DNA from: Janthinobacterium agaricidamnosum NBRC 102515 = DSM 9628
GTDB lineage: Bacteria; Pseudomonadota; Gammaproteobacteria; Burkholderiales; Burkholderiaceae_D
Length of the DNA: 64,000 nucleotides
Assembly: GCF_000723165.1 (NCBI RefSeq)
Contig: NZ_HG322949.1
Coordinates: forward strand, 745,828-809,827
Direction: 5' to 3'
Position numbers and translations under genes: made by a program. The notes beneath the pieces are model-generated. The model ran no database searches. It saw only the letters and a program-made list of their open reading frames with translations, and was not told the origin of the DNA. Shown one piece after another: positions 47,779 to 58,020 of the stretch. Positions within the stretch are counted from its first letter, which is position 1; each line of letters starts with the position of its first letter.

Positions 47779-49854
47779 ATGTCACGCAAAAGCCTGACGC
47801 TTTTCGACTCCGCATTGATTGGCCCGGCCATTCTCGATGCGTTTAAAAAACTCCATCCACGCACCCAATGGCGCAGCCCGGTCATGTTCGTGGTGTATGT
47901 CGGCAGCATCATCACGTCGCTGCTGGCGATCCAGGCCCTGAACGGCCAGGGCGAGGCCCCCGCCGGCTTCATCCTGGCGACCTCGGTCTGGCTGTGGTTC
48001 ACGGTCTTGTTCGCCAACTTCGCCGAAGCGCTGGCGGAAGGCCGCAGCAAGGCGCAGGCGGCGTCGCTGCGCGCCTTGAAGCAAACCGTGATGGCCAAGA
48101 AAATGACCACGCCGAAGTACGGCACGCCATGGCTGCCGACGCCCGCCACCGACCTGCGCAAGGGCATGACGGTGCTGGTCGAAGCCGGCGACGTGATCCC
48201 GGCCGACGGCGAAGTGGTCGGCGGCGTGGCCTCGGTCGACGAAAGCGCCATCACCGGCGAATCGGCGCCGGTGATACGCGAATCGGGCGGCGACTTTTCG
48301 GCCGTCACCGGCGGCACCCGCGTGCTGTCGGACTGGCTGATGGTGCGCGTTTCGGTCAACCCCGGCGAAGCGTTCATCGACCGCATGATCGCCATGGTCG
48401 AAGGCGCCAAGCGCCAAAAGACGCCGAATGAAATCGCGCTGACGATCTTGCTGGTGGCGCTGACCATCGTGTTCCTGATCGTGACCGTGACGCTGCTGCC
48501 GTTTTCGCTGTTCTCGGTGGAAGCCGCCAAGGCCGGCACGCCGGTCACCATCACCGTGCTGATCGCGCTGCTGGTCTGTTTGATCCCGACCACCATCGGC
48601 GGCTTGCTGTCGGCGATCGGCGTGGCCGGCATGAGCCGCATGATGCAGGCCAATGTGATCGCCACCTCCGGCCGCGCGGTCGAAGCCGCCGGCGACGTCG
48701 ATGTGCTGATGCTCGACAAGACCGGCACCATCACCCTCGGCAACCGCCAGGCCGCGCTGTTTGTCGCCGCGCCGGGCGTCACCGAGCAGCAACTGGCCGA
48801 CGCGGCGCAACTCGCTTCGCTGGCCGATGAAACGCCGGAGGGCCGCAGCATCGTTGTGCTGGCCAAGCAGCGCTTCAATATTCGCGAACGCGACATGGGC
48901 AGCCTGAACGCGACCTTTGTGCAATTCACCGCGCAAACCCGCATGAGCGGCGTCGATATCCCCGGCGATCATGTGCGCGAAGTGCGCAAGGGCGCGGCCG
49001 ACTCGGTCAAGAAGTACGTCGAGGCGCTGGGCCGTCCGTATCCGGAAGAAGTGGCGCGCGCGGTGGACGACATTTCGCGCCGCGGCAGCACCCCGCTGGT
49101 GGTGGTCGACGATGGCCTGGTGATGGGCACCGTCGAGCTGAAGGATATCGTCAAGGGCGGCATCAAGGAGCGTTTCGCCGAATTGCGCCGCATGGGCATC
49201 AAGACCGTGATGATCACCGGCGATAACAAGCTGACCGCCGCCGCGATCGCCGCCGAAGCGGGCGTCGACGACTTCCTGGCCGAGGCGACCCCGGAAGACA
49301 AGCTGAAACTGATCCGCAGCTACCAGTCGGAAGGCCGGCTGGTGGCGATGACCGGCGACGGCACCAACGATGCGCCGGCGCTGGCCCAGGCCGACGTGGC
49401 GGTGGCGATGAATTCCGGCACCCAGGCGGCGAAAGAGGCCGGCAATATGGTCGACCTCGATTCGAACCCGACCAAGCTGCTGGAAATCGTCGAGATCGGC
49501 AAGCAGATGCTGATGACGCGCGGTTCGCTGACCACTTTCTCGATCGCCAACGACATCGCCAAGTATTTCGCGATCATCCCGGCGGCGTTCGTCGGCACCT
49601 ATCCGCAACTGAAGGCGCTCGACGTGATGCACCTGGCCAGCCCGTCGTCGGCGATCATGTCGGCGGTGATCTTCAACGCGCTGATCATCGTCGTGCTGAT
49701 CCCGCTGGCGCTGAAGGGCGTGCAATACCGCGCCATCGGCGCGGCCATGCTGTTGCGCCGCAACCTGCTGATCTACGGCCTGGGCGGCATCATCCTGCCA
49801 TTCATCGGGATCAAGCTGATCGACATGGTTTTAGCCGCATTTAATTTCGTCTGA
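47779..49854 (+). CDS. kdpB: Potassium-transporting ATPase subunit B (P-type ATPase)
   Basis: A 691-residue P-type ATPase catalytic subunit. The phosphorylated aspartate lies in [10 protein letters not shown] (Asp313), TGES is present in [13 protein letters not shown], and the hinge motif is [21 protein letters not shown]. It is nine bases after kdpA with an AGAGG site. It hydrolyses ATP to drive K+ uptake through KdpA. Confidence 0.98.
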   Translation: MSRKSLTLFDSALIGPAILDAFKKLHPRTQWRSPVMFVVYVGSIITSLLAIQALNGQGEAPAGFILATSVWLWFTVLFANFAEALAEGRSKAQAASLRALKQTVMAKKMTTPKYGTPWLPTPATDLRKGMTVLVEAGDVIPADGEVVGGVASVDESAITGESAPVIRESGGDFSAVTGGTRVLSDWLMVRVSVNPGEAFIDRMIAMVEGAKRQKTPNEIALTILLVALTIVFLIVTVTLLPFSLFSVEAAKAGTPVTITVLIALLVCLIPTTIGGLLSAIGVAGMSRMMQANVIATSGRAVEAAGDVDVLMLDKTGTITLGNRQAALFVAAPGVTEQQLADAAQLASLADETPEGRSIVVLAKQRFNIRERDMGSLNATFVQFTAQTRMSGVDIPGDHVREVRKGAADSVKKYVEALGRPYPEEVARAVDDISRRGSTPLVVVDDGLVMGTVELKDIVKGGIKERFAELRRMGIKTVMITGDNKLTAAAIAAEAGVDDFLAEATPEDKLKLIRSYQSEGRLVAMTGDGTNDAPALAQADVAVAMNSGTQAAKEAGNMVDLDSNPTKLLEIVEIGKQMLMTRGSLTTFSIANDIAKYFAIIPAAFVGTYPQLKALDVMHLASPSSAIMSAVIFNALIIVVLIPLALKGVQYRAIGAAMLLRRNLLIYGLGGIILPFIGIKLIDMVLAAFNFV

Positions 49855-49865
49855 AAGGACATCGT

Positions 49866-50441
49866 ATGAGTACCATTATTCGTCCCGCCATCGTGATGTT
49901 CGCCGCCCTGACCGTGATTTGCGGCGTGGTTTATCCGTACGCCGTGACCGGCATCGGCCAGTTGGCGTTTTCCGACCAGGCCAACGGCAGCATGGTCGAA
50001 AACGGCGGCAAGGTGATCGGTTCCAGCCTGATCGGCCAGTCGTTCACGTCGCCGAAGTATTTCTGGGGCCGGCCATCGGCCACCACGCCGATGGCCAACA
50101 ACGGCGCCGGTTCCGGCGGTTCCAACCTGGGCCCGACCAATCCGGCCTTGCTGGACGCGGTCAAGGGCCGGATCGACGCGCTGAAAGCCGCCGATCCGGA
50201 AAACCGGCTGCCGGTGCCGGTCGACCTGGTGACGGCGTCGGGCAGCGGCCTGGACCCGGAAATCAGCATCGCGGCGGCGCGCTACCAGGCGCCGCGCGTG
50301 GCGCGCGAGCGTCATGTCTCGCCGGAACAGGTGCAGGATATCGTCACGCATTACCAGCAGCAGTCGCTGTTCGGCTTTTTCGGCGAACCGCGCGTCAATG
50401 TGCTGGCGCTGAACATGGCGCTGGACGCGCTGCCCAAGTAA
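49866..50441 (+). CDS. kdpC: Potassium-transporting ATPase subunit C
   Basis: A 191-residue accessory subunit with one N-terminal membrane helix (MFAALTVICGVVYPYAVTGI) and a periplasmic domain containing SKPKYFWGRPSA-like text (SPKYFWGRPSATTPMANNGA) and SGSGLDPEISIAAARYQAPR. Both are family signatures. It follows kdpB by 11 bases. A 12-bp tandem repeat lies just after its stop. Confidence 0.96.
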   Translation: MSTIIRPAIVMFAALTVICGVVYPYAVTGIGQLAFSDQANGSMVENGGKVIGSSLIGQSFTSPKYFWGRPSATTPMANNGAGSGGSNLGPTNPALLDAVKGRIDALKAADPENRLPVPVDLVTASGSGLDPEISIAAARYQAPRVARERHVSPEQVQDIVTHYQQQSLFGFFGEPRVNVLALNMALDALPK

Positions 50442-50452
50442 AGTAACATGTA

Positions 50453-50495
50453 GATGTATTGCTGGATGTATTTACAGATGTATTAAAGCGATGTA
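50453..50495 (+). repeat. Four 12-13 bp tandem units between kdpC and kdpD
   Basis: The core GATGTA recurs at 50453, 50465, 50477 and 50490, three times as GATGTATT, giving a period of 12, 12 and 13 bases. It fills most of the 73-base kdpC-kdpD gap. It could be simple slippage or affect expression of kdpD; no function is evident. Confidence 0.65.
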
Positions 50496-50514
50496 ACAGT
50501 GGCCGGATCAGGCG

Positions 50515-53304
50515 ATGATCATGAATTCGTCGTCATCCGGCCGGCAGATGCAGCGGAAAAAACAGGCAACCATGCTCCCCAACGACAGCCAACGCCCCGA
50601 CCCTGACGCCTTGCTGGCCCAGGTGCAGGCGCAGGAAAAGAAAGCTTCGCGCGGCAAGCTCCGGATTTATTTCGGCGCGTCGGCGGGCGTCGGCAAGACG
50701 TGCGCGATGCTGGCCGCGGCCCATAAAATGCAGGACGACGGCCAGCAATTACTGGTCGGGATAGTCGAAACCCATGGCCGCCGCGATACCGCCGCCTTGC
50801 TGGAAGGCTTGCCGCTACTGCCTTTGAAGCAGATAGTCTATCGCGGCAAGAACCTGGCCGAGTTCGACCTGGACGAAGCGCTGCTGCGCCGGCCGCCGCT
50901 GATCTTGATGGATGAGCTGGCGCATTCGAACGCACCCGGCTCGCGCCATCCGAAACGCTGGCAGGACGTCGAGGAATTGCTCGACGCCGGCATCGACGTG
51001 CTGAGCACCGTCAACGTGCAGCACCTGGAAAGTTTGAACGATGTGGTCGGCGGCATCACCGGCGTGCGGGTCGCCGAGACGCTGCCGGACACGGTATTCG
51101 ACCGCGCCGACGAAGTGGTGCTGGTCGACCTGCCGGCCGACGAGTTATTGACGCGTCTGAAACTCGGCAAGGTGTACCAGCCGCAGCAAGCCGAGCGCGC
51201 GTCGCAGAATTTTTTCCGCAAGGGAAATTTGATCGCCTTGCGCGAACTGGCCTTGCGCCGCACCGCCGACCGCATCCAGGACGATGTGCAGGCTTACCGG
51301 GTCGAAAAATCGATCAACCCGATCTGGAAGACCGGCGCCGCGCTGCTGGCCTGCATCGGCCCGCGCCCCGGCGCCGAACATGTGATCCGCAGCACCGCGC
51401 GGCTGGCCAGCCAGTTGAACGCCGAGTGGCATGCGCTGTATGTCGAGACGCCGCAATTGCAGCATTTGCCGCCGGCCGAGCGCGAACGCATCCTGAAGAC
51501 GCTGAAGCTGGCGCAAGACCTGGGCGCGCGCACCGCCGTGGTATCGAACAGCGACATCGCCGGCGCCATCGTCGATTACGCGCGCGCCGGCAATATCTCG
51601 AAAGTGATCGTCGGCCGCGGCCGGCGCAACTGGCCGTGGCGCATCGCGCACGCCAGGCGCATCGCGCAACTGGCGCCGGACGTCGACTTGATCGAAATCG
51701 GCCAGCCGGCCGCGCAGGCCGGTGCGGCCAGCCAACCGGCCGCGCGCGACGGCGAAGAGGGCGCCGACGCCGGGCGGCGTCCGTCGCGCCACTGGCGTTA
51801 CCTGGTCGCCGCCGGCGCCAGCGTGCTGACCGCGCTGCTGGTGCTGCCGATGCTGGCCTACCTCGACCTGGCCAATATCGCTATGCTGTTCCTGCTGACG
51901 GTGGTGCTGGTGGCGGTGCGCTTCGGGCGCGGCCCGGCCGCGCTGGCCAGCCTGGTCGGGGTGGCCTGCTTCGACTTTGTCTTCGTGCCGCCGCGCTATT
52001 CGTTCGCGGTCGGCGATTTCCAGTATGTGATCACCTTCGGCGTGATGCTGGCGGTCGGCCTGATCATAGGCCATTTGACGGCCGGGCTGCGCTTCCAGGC
52101 GCGGGTGGCGTCGCACCGCGAGGCGCGCGCCCGCGCGCTGTATGAATTTGCCCGCGAATTATCGGGCGTGCTGCAAACCGAACAGATCTTCGAGATCACC
52201 CGCGACTTCATCCAGCGCGCCTTCCAGGCCCGCGCCACGCTGCTGATCCCGGATGACGACGGGCGCCTGCAAATGACGCAGCAAGCCGGCGACATCCACG
52301 CCCAGCAACTGGCGCTGCTCGACCTGGGCATTGCGCAATGGTCGTTCGACCACGCCGAGGCGGCCGGCATCGGCACCGACACCTTGCCGGCGGCCAGCGT
52401 GTTTTATTTGCCGCTGATCGCGCCGATGCGCACCCGCGGCATCCTGGCGCTGCTGCCGGACAACCGGCGCTGGCTGCTGGTGCCGGAACAGCGGCAACAC
52501 CTGGATACATTCGCCGCGCTGGCCGCGATCGCGCTGGAACGGGTGCATTACATCGACGTGGCGCAGGGCGCGCTGGTGCAGATGGAGTCGGAACGGCTGC
52601 GCAACTCGCTGCTGGCGGCGCTGTCGCACGACTTGCGCACGCCGCTGACGTCGCTGGTCGGCCTGTCCGAATCGCTGGTGATGTCGAAACCGGGGTTGGC
52701 GCCGGAGCAGCTGACCATGGCCCGCTCGCTGCAGGAAGAAACCCTGCGCATGAGCGCGCTGGTGTCGAATTTGCTGGACATGGCGCGCATCGAAAGCGGC
52801 CAGGTGCGGCTCAACCTGCAATGGCAGGCGCTGGAAGAAGTGGTCGGGAGTGCCTTGCGCGCCAGCCGCTCGCAACTGACCTGCCACCAGGTGCAGACCA
52901 GGCTGGAGCGCGACTTGCCGCTAGTGTCGTATGACGCGGTGCTGATCGAGCGGGTGCTGTGCAACCTGCTGGAGAACGCCGCCAAATACACGCCGCCGGG
53001 CAGCAGCATCACCATCGCCGCCGATGTCAGGGGCGCGTGGCTGCAAGTGAGCGTGTATGACGACGGCCCCGGCTTGCCGGCCGGCCGCGAGGAAGCGATC
53101 TTTGAAAAATTCACGCGCGGCGAACGCGAATCGAACAAGCCCGGCGTTGGCCTGGGGCTGGCGATTTGCCGCGCCATCGTCGAGGCGCACGGCGGCAAGA
53201 TCCGCGCCGGCCAGTCGCCGATCCATGGCGCCGCGATCGAATTTACCCTGCCGCTCGGCACGCCGCCGGCGATGCCCGAACTGGACCTTGAACTGCCTCA
53301 TTAA
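50515..53304 (+). CDS. kdpD: Osmosensitive K+ channel sensor histidine kinase
   Basis: A 929-residue sensor kinase that responds to low K+ or high osmolarity and phosphorylates KdpE. It has the N-terminal KdpD domain with a Walker-like GASAGVGKT, a universal-stress-type domain (about 260-400), four membrane segments (about 435-520) and a GAF-like domain. The HisKA domain has LSHDLRTPLTSLVGLSESL (His705), and the ATPase boxes NLLENAAKYTPPGSS and PGVGLGLAICRAIVEAHGGK follow. Several start codons are possible; 50572 is the alternative that removes a low-complexity tail. Confidence 0.96.
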   Translation: MIMNSSSSGRQMQRKKQATMLPNDSQRPDPDALLAQVQAQEKKASRGKLRIYFGASAGVGKTCAMLAAAHKMQDDGQQLLVGIVETHGRRDTAALLEGLPLLPLKQIVYRGKNLAEFDLDEALLRRPPLILMDELAHSNAPGSRHPKRWQDVEELLDAGIDVLSTVNVQHLESLNDVVGGITGVRVAETLPDTVFDRADEVVLVDLPADELLTRLKLGKVYQPQQAERASQNFFRKGNLIALRELALRRTADRIQDDVQAYRVEKSINPIWKTGAALLACIGPRPGAEHVIRSTARLASQLNAEWHALYVETPQLQHLPPAERERILKTLKLAQDLGARTAVVSNSDIAGAIVDYARAGNISKVIVGRGRRNWPWRIAHARRIAQLAPDVDLIEIGQPAAQAGAASQPAARDGEEGADAGRRPSRHWRYLVAAGASVLTALLVLPMLAYLDLANIAMLFLLTVVLVAVRFGRGPAALASLVGVACFDFVFVPPRYSFAVGDFQYVITFGVMLAVGLIIGHLTAGLRFQARVASHREARARALYEFARELSGVLQTEQIFEITRDFIQRAFQARATLLIPDDDGRLQMTQQAGDIHAQQLALLDLGIAQWSFDHAEAAGIGTDTLPAASVFYLPLIAPMRTRGILALLPDNRRWLLVPEQRQHLDTFAALAAIALERVHYIDVAQGALVQMESERLRNSLLAALSHDLRTPLTSLVGLSESLVMSKPGLAPEQLTMARSLQEETLRMSALVSNLLDMARIESGQVRLNLQWQALEEVVGSALRASRSQLTCHQVQTRLERDLPLVSYDAVLIERVLCNLLENAAKYTPPGSSITIAADVRGAWLQVSVYDDGPGLPAGREEAIFEKFTRGERESNKPGVGLGLAICRAIVEAHGGKIRAGQSPIHGAAIEFTLPLGTPPAMPELDLELPH

Positions 53305-53331
53305 CAATTTTACCGACAGCGGACAACCATC

Positions 53332-54030
<699 letters not shown>

Positions 54031-54177
54031 CCTAGCTTACTCTCCGGCCCGGCCTTTCCTCCCGCTGTGACTGGGTGCGTGCGCGCGCCAGGGGAGAGGC
54101 TTGCCTGAAATTTTTGCAGCGACGGGCTAGCTGCGCCATCTGGCGAAGGCCCACTCCCATATCAACGAAAGAGCATC

Positions 54178-54927
54178 ATGAAAAAACTGACCCTTGTTTG
54201 TGCTATCGCCGCGACGTTCGCCGCCGGCCTGGTTCACGCGGAGGAGCCAAAACCGGATAACGAAGTAAGTTTTAATGCGGCGGCGGTGTCCGATTATCGC
54301 TTCCGCGGCATTTCGCAAACCCGTATGCAGCCAGCCTTGCAGGGCGGCGCCGATTATGTCAACAATCCGGGCGGCCTGTATGCCGGCGCGTGGGCGTCGA
54401 CCATCAAATGGACCAAGGACGCCGGCGGCAGCGGCGACGTGGAACTCGACCTGTACGGCGGCAAGCGCGGCCAGCTGGGCGCCGACGTATCGTATGACGT
54501 GGGCGTGCTGGCCTATATCTACGCCGGCAACGGCCTGGACAAGGTGGCCGGCCTGGTCGACGCGAATACCTATGAAGTGTATGGCCAGCTCGGCTACGGT
54601 CCGGCCTACATCAAGTATTCGAGTGCGGTCTCGAACCTGTTCGGTTTCGCCGACAGCAAGAACAGCGGCTACCTGGACATCGGCGCCAATATCGACATGG
54701 GTTCCGGCTGGACCGGCAACCTGCATGCCGGCCATCAAACGGTGAAGAACAACTCGGCATCCAATTATAGCGACTGGAAAATCGGCGTGACCAAGGACTT
54801 CGGCATCGTCAGCGGCGCGCTGGCCGTGATCGGCACCAATGCCAGCGAAGCGGCGTACGCATCGCCGGTCAACGGCAAATTCACCGGCAAGACCGCGCTG
54901 GTGCTGACCATCAGTAAAACGTTTTAA
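54178..54927 (+). CDS. TorF-family putative porin
   Basis: A 249-residue outer-membrane protein with a signal peptide (MKKLTLVCAIAATFAAGLVH, cleavage after HAE). It has the family motif AAVSDYRFRGISQTRMQPAL, alternating beta strands and a C-terminal aromatic residue (TISKTF). This is the TIGR02001/TorF type, often linked to nutrient or drug permeability. It is monocistronic, and a 10-bp hairpin follows it. The function is not settled. Confidence 0.88.
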   Translation: MKKLTLVCAIAATFAAGLVHAEEPKPDNEVSFNAAAVSDYRFRGISQTRMQPALQGGADYVNNPGGLYAGAWASTIKWTKDAGGSGDVELDLYGGKRGQLGADVSYDVGVLAYIYAGNGLDKVAGLVDANTYEVYGQLGYGPAYIKYSSAVSNLFGFADSKNSGYLDIGANIDMGSGWTGNLHAGHQTVKNNSASNYSDWKIGVTKDFGIVSGALAVIGTNASEAAYASPVNGKFTGKTALVLTISKTF

Positions 54928-54936
54928 TTGAAAGGA

Positions 54937-54966
54937 GTCGGGTCAGGCCGGGATGGCTGACCCGAC
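54937..54966. other. Hairpin between convergent porin and ParA-like genes
   Basis: A perfect 10-bp stem GTCGGGTCAG/CTGACCCGAC with a ten-base loop. No T-run follows in either direction, so it is not a classical intrinsic terminator, though it may still protect the 3' end of the porin mRNA. Confidence 0.55.
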
Positions 54967-54981
54967 AGGGCGGGCAAGCTC

Positions 54982-55512
54982 TTATTGGCTGAAGACGGCG
55001 CAGTACAGCTGTTCGATGCCGGTATGCACGGCGGCGGGGATGCGCGCCACCAGCTCGCTGATCACAGGCGTGGTGTCGTCGGCCACCACCAGCACGCGCA
55101 AGCCGGGATTGAACAGGCGCGCGTAGGTGATGCGCTGCACCAGGCGGGCCCGGCTGGTATCGTCGCTGTGGCCGCCGGCGATCGGGATGATGACCACCCG
55201 CGCGGCGATCAGCGCCGAGCGGCTGCCCATCGAATCGCGGCCTTCGGTATCGATGACGATGTCGTGGTAGCAGGTGATCAGGTGTTCCAGCTCGGGCTGC
55301 AAACCCTTGGCGCTGATGGCGCGCGCGACGACGCCGGGCCGCGCGCCATCGGCTGCTTGCCTGGCCAGTCCGGGTTGCCGCAGCGTCGCATGGCGCGGGT
55401 CGGCGTCCAGCAGCAGCACCTTGCGACCGGCCAGCGCGCGCGATGCGGCCAGCCGGCCGGCCAGGATGGATTTCTCCATCCCGCCGTATTCATCAGTTAT
55501 GGTGATGATCAT
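54982..55512 (-). CDS. ParA/MinD-like protein with degenerate nucleotide-binding loop
   Basis: A 176-residue protein of the ParA/MinD fold. It has the N-terminal strand MIITITDEYGG and a Walker A position reading EYGGMEKSI in place of KGGVGKTT: the signature lysine and the last glycine are changed. KVLLLDADPRHATL supplies the A' motif, and DIVIDTEGRDS the Walker B. The loss may abolish ATP binding or mark a distinct subgroup. It starts 20 bases inside the 3' end of a DapA-family gene on the same strand. Its target is unknown; it is short for a chromosome ParA. Confidence 0.75.
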   Translation of the reverse strand: MIITITDEYGGMEKSILAGRLAASRALAGRKVLLLDADPRHATLRQPGLARQAADGARPGVVARAISAKGLQPELEHLITCYHDIVIDTEGRDSMGSRSALIAARVVIIPIAGGHSDDTSRARLVQRITYARLFNPGLRVLVVADDTTPVISELVARIPAAVHTGIEQLYCAVFSQ

Positions 55513-56557
55513 CGTAACGTCCGGCAGGCACGACCAGCGACGGGGAGGAGCTGACCAGTTGCAGCAGCCAGCCTTGCGATGCGTGGTGCTTGTCTTCGGC
55601 CGGGGTGTGCCATTCGGGGATGGCCATCAAGTCGTCGAGGGCGCTGAACAGGCGTGCCTTGCCGGCCGCCGACATGCAGGTCATCGGCAGGCGCAGCTCA
55701 TCCTTGAGCTTGCCCAGCATCGCCAGCGCAGCCTTGACGGGAGCAGGGTTGGGTTCGGCGAACAGCAGGCGTATCACCGGCAGCAGGGACTTGAACAATT
55801 CCTGCGCGGCGGCGATCTGGCCGGTCTTGACCAGTTCATACAGCTGCACGTACAGGTCGGGCCGGAGGTGGGCGGCGGCGGACATCGCGCCGTGGCCGCC
55901 CATGCGCAAGGTGGCCAGCAGCAGCGTGTCGTCGCCGCTCAGCACGTCGAGCCGGGTATTCAATAGCAAGTCGGTAATTTGCAGCACGTTGCCGCCGGCT
56001 TCCTTGATGGCGACGAAGCGCGTGTCGCGGCTCAGTTCCGCCACCGTGGCCGGCTCGATATTGATACCGGTGCGGGCCGGGATGTTGTACAGCACGATGG
56101 AGTGGTCGGTGGCCGCCGAAATCGCCTGGAAGTGCCGCAGGATGCCTTCCTGCGACGGCCGCACATAGCTGGGCGCCGAAATCAGCAAGCCGGCCAGCGG
56201 ATGGTCGTCGAAGCGCTTGACGCTGGCCGCGACGGCGCGGGTGTCGCTGCCGCCGGCGCCCATCACGACCGGGAAGTGCGGGCCGACGGTTTCCAGCACC
56301 GCGTCCAGCAGCAGCGCCTGTTCGCGTTCGCTGAGCATCGCCGCTTCGCCGGTGGTGCCGCACACGACCAGGCCGTGGATGCCGCTGGCCACCAGTTCGG
56401 CGGCCAGGCGCTGGGCCGCTTCCAGGTCGACTTCCCCATCGTCGAAGGGCGTCACCAGCGGCACCCAGATACCCTGGAAGTGGCCGGTGATGCGGCTCGA
56501 CGACATCGCGTTGTCGCGTATCGGCGGGTGCATCAGCGGGGTCATCGCGCGGTTCAT
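55493..56557 (-). CDS. Dihydrodipicolinate synthase/N-acetylneuraminate lyase-family protein
   Basis: A 354-residue class I aldolase-type enzyme. The active-site Lys is in RFVAIKEAGGN (Lys185 by my count), the Tyr in VLYNIPARTG, and the GTTGE motif appears as VCGTTGEAAMLS. It is longer than E. coli DapA because of N- and C-terminal extensions, including a His-rich tail (DDHHHN). The reaction could be pyruvate plus an aldehyde or sugar acid; a housekeeping dapA is usually separate, so the substrate is open. Its start overlaps the small gene upstream (ATGA), and its 3' end overlaps the ParA-like gene. Confidence 0.85.
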   Translation of the reverse strand: MNRAMTPLMHPPIRDNAMSSSRITGHFQGIWVPLVTPFDDGEVDLEAAQRLAAELVASGIHGLVVCGTTGEAAMLSEREQALLLDAVLETVGPHFPVVMGAGGSDTRAVAASVKRFDDHPLAGLLISAPSYVRPSQEGILRHFQAISAATDHSIVLYNIPARTGINIEPATVAELSRDTRFVAIKEAGGNVLQITDLLLNTRLDVLSGDDTLLLATLRMGGHGAMSAAAHLRPDLYVQLYELVKTGQIAAAQELFKSLLPVIRLLFAEPNPAPVKAALAMLGKLKDELRLPMTCMSAAGKARLFSALDDLMAIPEWHTPAEDKHHASQGWLLQLVSSSPSLVVPAGRYDDHHHN

Positions 56558-56826
56558 GATTGGGCCTGGCTGATGCGGCCGAATTCGGCGGCGGGCAGGA
56601 TGCGCATCACGGCGTCCATCGTCAGGCGCAGCGCCGGTTCCGGCAGGCACAGCCAGACTTTCATGCGTTCGGCATGGTCGACCGGTTCGATGCGCATGAA
56701 GGACAGCATATTGCCGCAGGTTTTGACCACCAATTGGCGCAGGTCGCTGATACACGCGGTATCGACGGTAATGTGCATCAGGAAGGTGGCGCGGCGCGGA
56801 TGATGATGGCGTAAAGAGGGTTCCAT
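56554..56826 (-). CDS. Small ACT-like hypothetical protein upstream of the DapA-family gene
   Basis: A 90-residue protein, perhaps starting at Met17 (56778). The core MHITVDTACISDLRQLVVKT and the later MKVWLCLPEPALRLTMDAVM give a beta-alpha-beta-beta pattern that could be ACT-like. There is no signal peptide, and no strong ribosome binding site at either start. Its stop overlaps the DapA-family start, so the two are probably co-translated. A regulatory partner of the aldolase is only a guess. Confidence 0.6.
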   Translation of the reverse strand: MEPSLRHHHPRRATFLMHITVDTACISDLRQLVVKTCGNMLSFMRIEPVDHAERMKVWLCLPEPALRLTMDAVMRILPAAEFGRISQAQS

Positions 56827-57057
56827 AAAGAGGTTTGCACCTGTCGTTGAGATGCTTTGAAGGTTAGCAGCAGGCTTGTAAAGATTCTCTAAAAAGTCGG
56901 CCCCGGGGTGTAAACGGGGTATATAATTTTCAGGACAGATGACAAGCGGAGCGCCGATTCCTGCTGCGCCATTACGGTTTTGTTACAAAATCGAATCGTG
57001 CGGCGGCGCCGGCGGCGTTATATTGCAACCATCACTGTTCCAGGTCAGGCCTTACCC

Positions 57058-58011
57058 ATGTCAGATAACGATCCCCCCAATTCCTCCAAGGCGGCAGATC
57101 AGGGTTCCGGAGGGCGCGACAGCGACGCCGCGCCGCGCTACCTGAAAGAAAACGACACGCCGTTCGCGCTGGCCTGGCGGGTGGTGATGGCGCGCTACCG
57201 CGCGATGCGCGACAAGGCCGGCCGCGACTTCATGCGGCGCACGCTGCGGATCGGCATTTCGGCGCGGATTTTCCATCCCGAGCCGGGTTCGACCGGCCTG
57301 CGCAGCAAGAACCTGCAATACCTGGAAGAGTCGATCGCGCAGTGGGTCATGTCGCGCGACGTGCTGGTGTTCATGATCCCGACGGTCAATACCAGCGGCT
57401 TGCTACACCCCAGTAACATCACCTTGCGCCACTATGCGCGCCACCTGGACGGGCTGGTGCTGCAGGGCGGCGCCGACGTGTCGCCGCAAACCTATTCGGA
57501 GGCGGCGACCCGGCCGGAATGGAGCGGCGACCGCGCGCGCGACATCTACGAGCTGGAACTGCTGCATGAATTCGTCGACGCCGGCAAGCCGGTGCTGGGC
57601 ATCTGCCGCGGCTGCCAATTGATCAATGTGGGGTTCGGCGGCACGCTGTACCAGGACATCGCCTCCGATGTCGAAGGCGCGGCGGCCCACGTCAACGACT
57701 TGTACGACCGGCACCGCCACAGCATCGTGTTCCCGAAAGGCTCGTCGCTGGCCGGCATGTTCCCGAAAGCCGGCGAGGCGCTGGTCAATTCGATCCATCA
57801 CCAGTCGGTCAAGGACCTGGGACGCGACATCACCGTCGAGGCGATTTCGCAGGGCGACAACATCGTCGAGGCGATCCGCTACCAGCGCGCCAATTTTGTC
57901 ATGGGCTTGCAGTGGCACCCGGAATTCCATTCGGCCGGCGGCGTCGAACTGCTCGACTGCACGCCGATCCTGGATAATTTCTTGCGGGCCGCGCGCGAAA
58001 CCCGCTTTTAG
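57058..58011 (+). CDS. Class I glutamine amidotransferase-like hydrolase (C26, PuuD-like)
   Basis: A 317-residue protein of the gamma-glutamyl hydrolase class. The nucleophile elbow is GICRGCQLINVGFGG (Cys183), with later HHQSVKDLG and QWHPEFHS supplying the His-x-Glu. PuuD removes gamma-glutamyl from GABA. A hydrophilic N-terminus of about 60 residues is extra. It faces a convergent gamma-glutamyl ligase gene (YbdK type). Release of gamma-glutamyl groups is inferred from the family. Confidence 0.88.
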   Translation: MSDNDPPNSSKAADQGSGGRDSDAAPRYLKENDTPFALAWRVVMARYRAMRDKAGRDFMRRTLRIGISARIFHPEPGSTGLRSKNLQYLEESIAQWVMSRDVLVFMIPTVNTSGLLHPSNITLRHYARHLDGLVLQGGADVSPQTYSEAATRPEWSGDRARDIYELELLHEFVDAGKPVLGICRGCQLINVGFGGTLYQDIASDVEGAAAHVNDLYDRHRHSIVFPKGSSLAGMFPKAGEALVNSIHHQSVKDLGRDITVEAISQGDNIVEAIRYQRANFVMGLQWHPEFHSAGGVELLDCTPILDNFLRAARETRF

Positions 58012-58020
58012 CGCGACGCT

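Noticed and set aside
54937..54966. Hairpin as an intrinsic terminator
   Set aside because: The stem is perfect, but no T-run follows on either strand.
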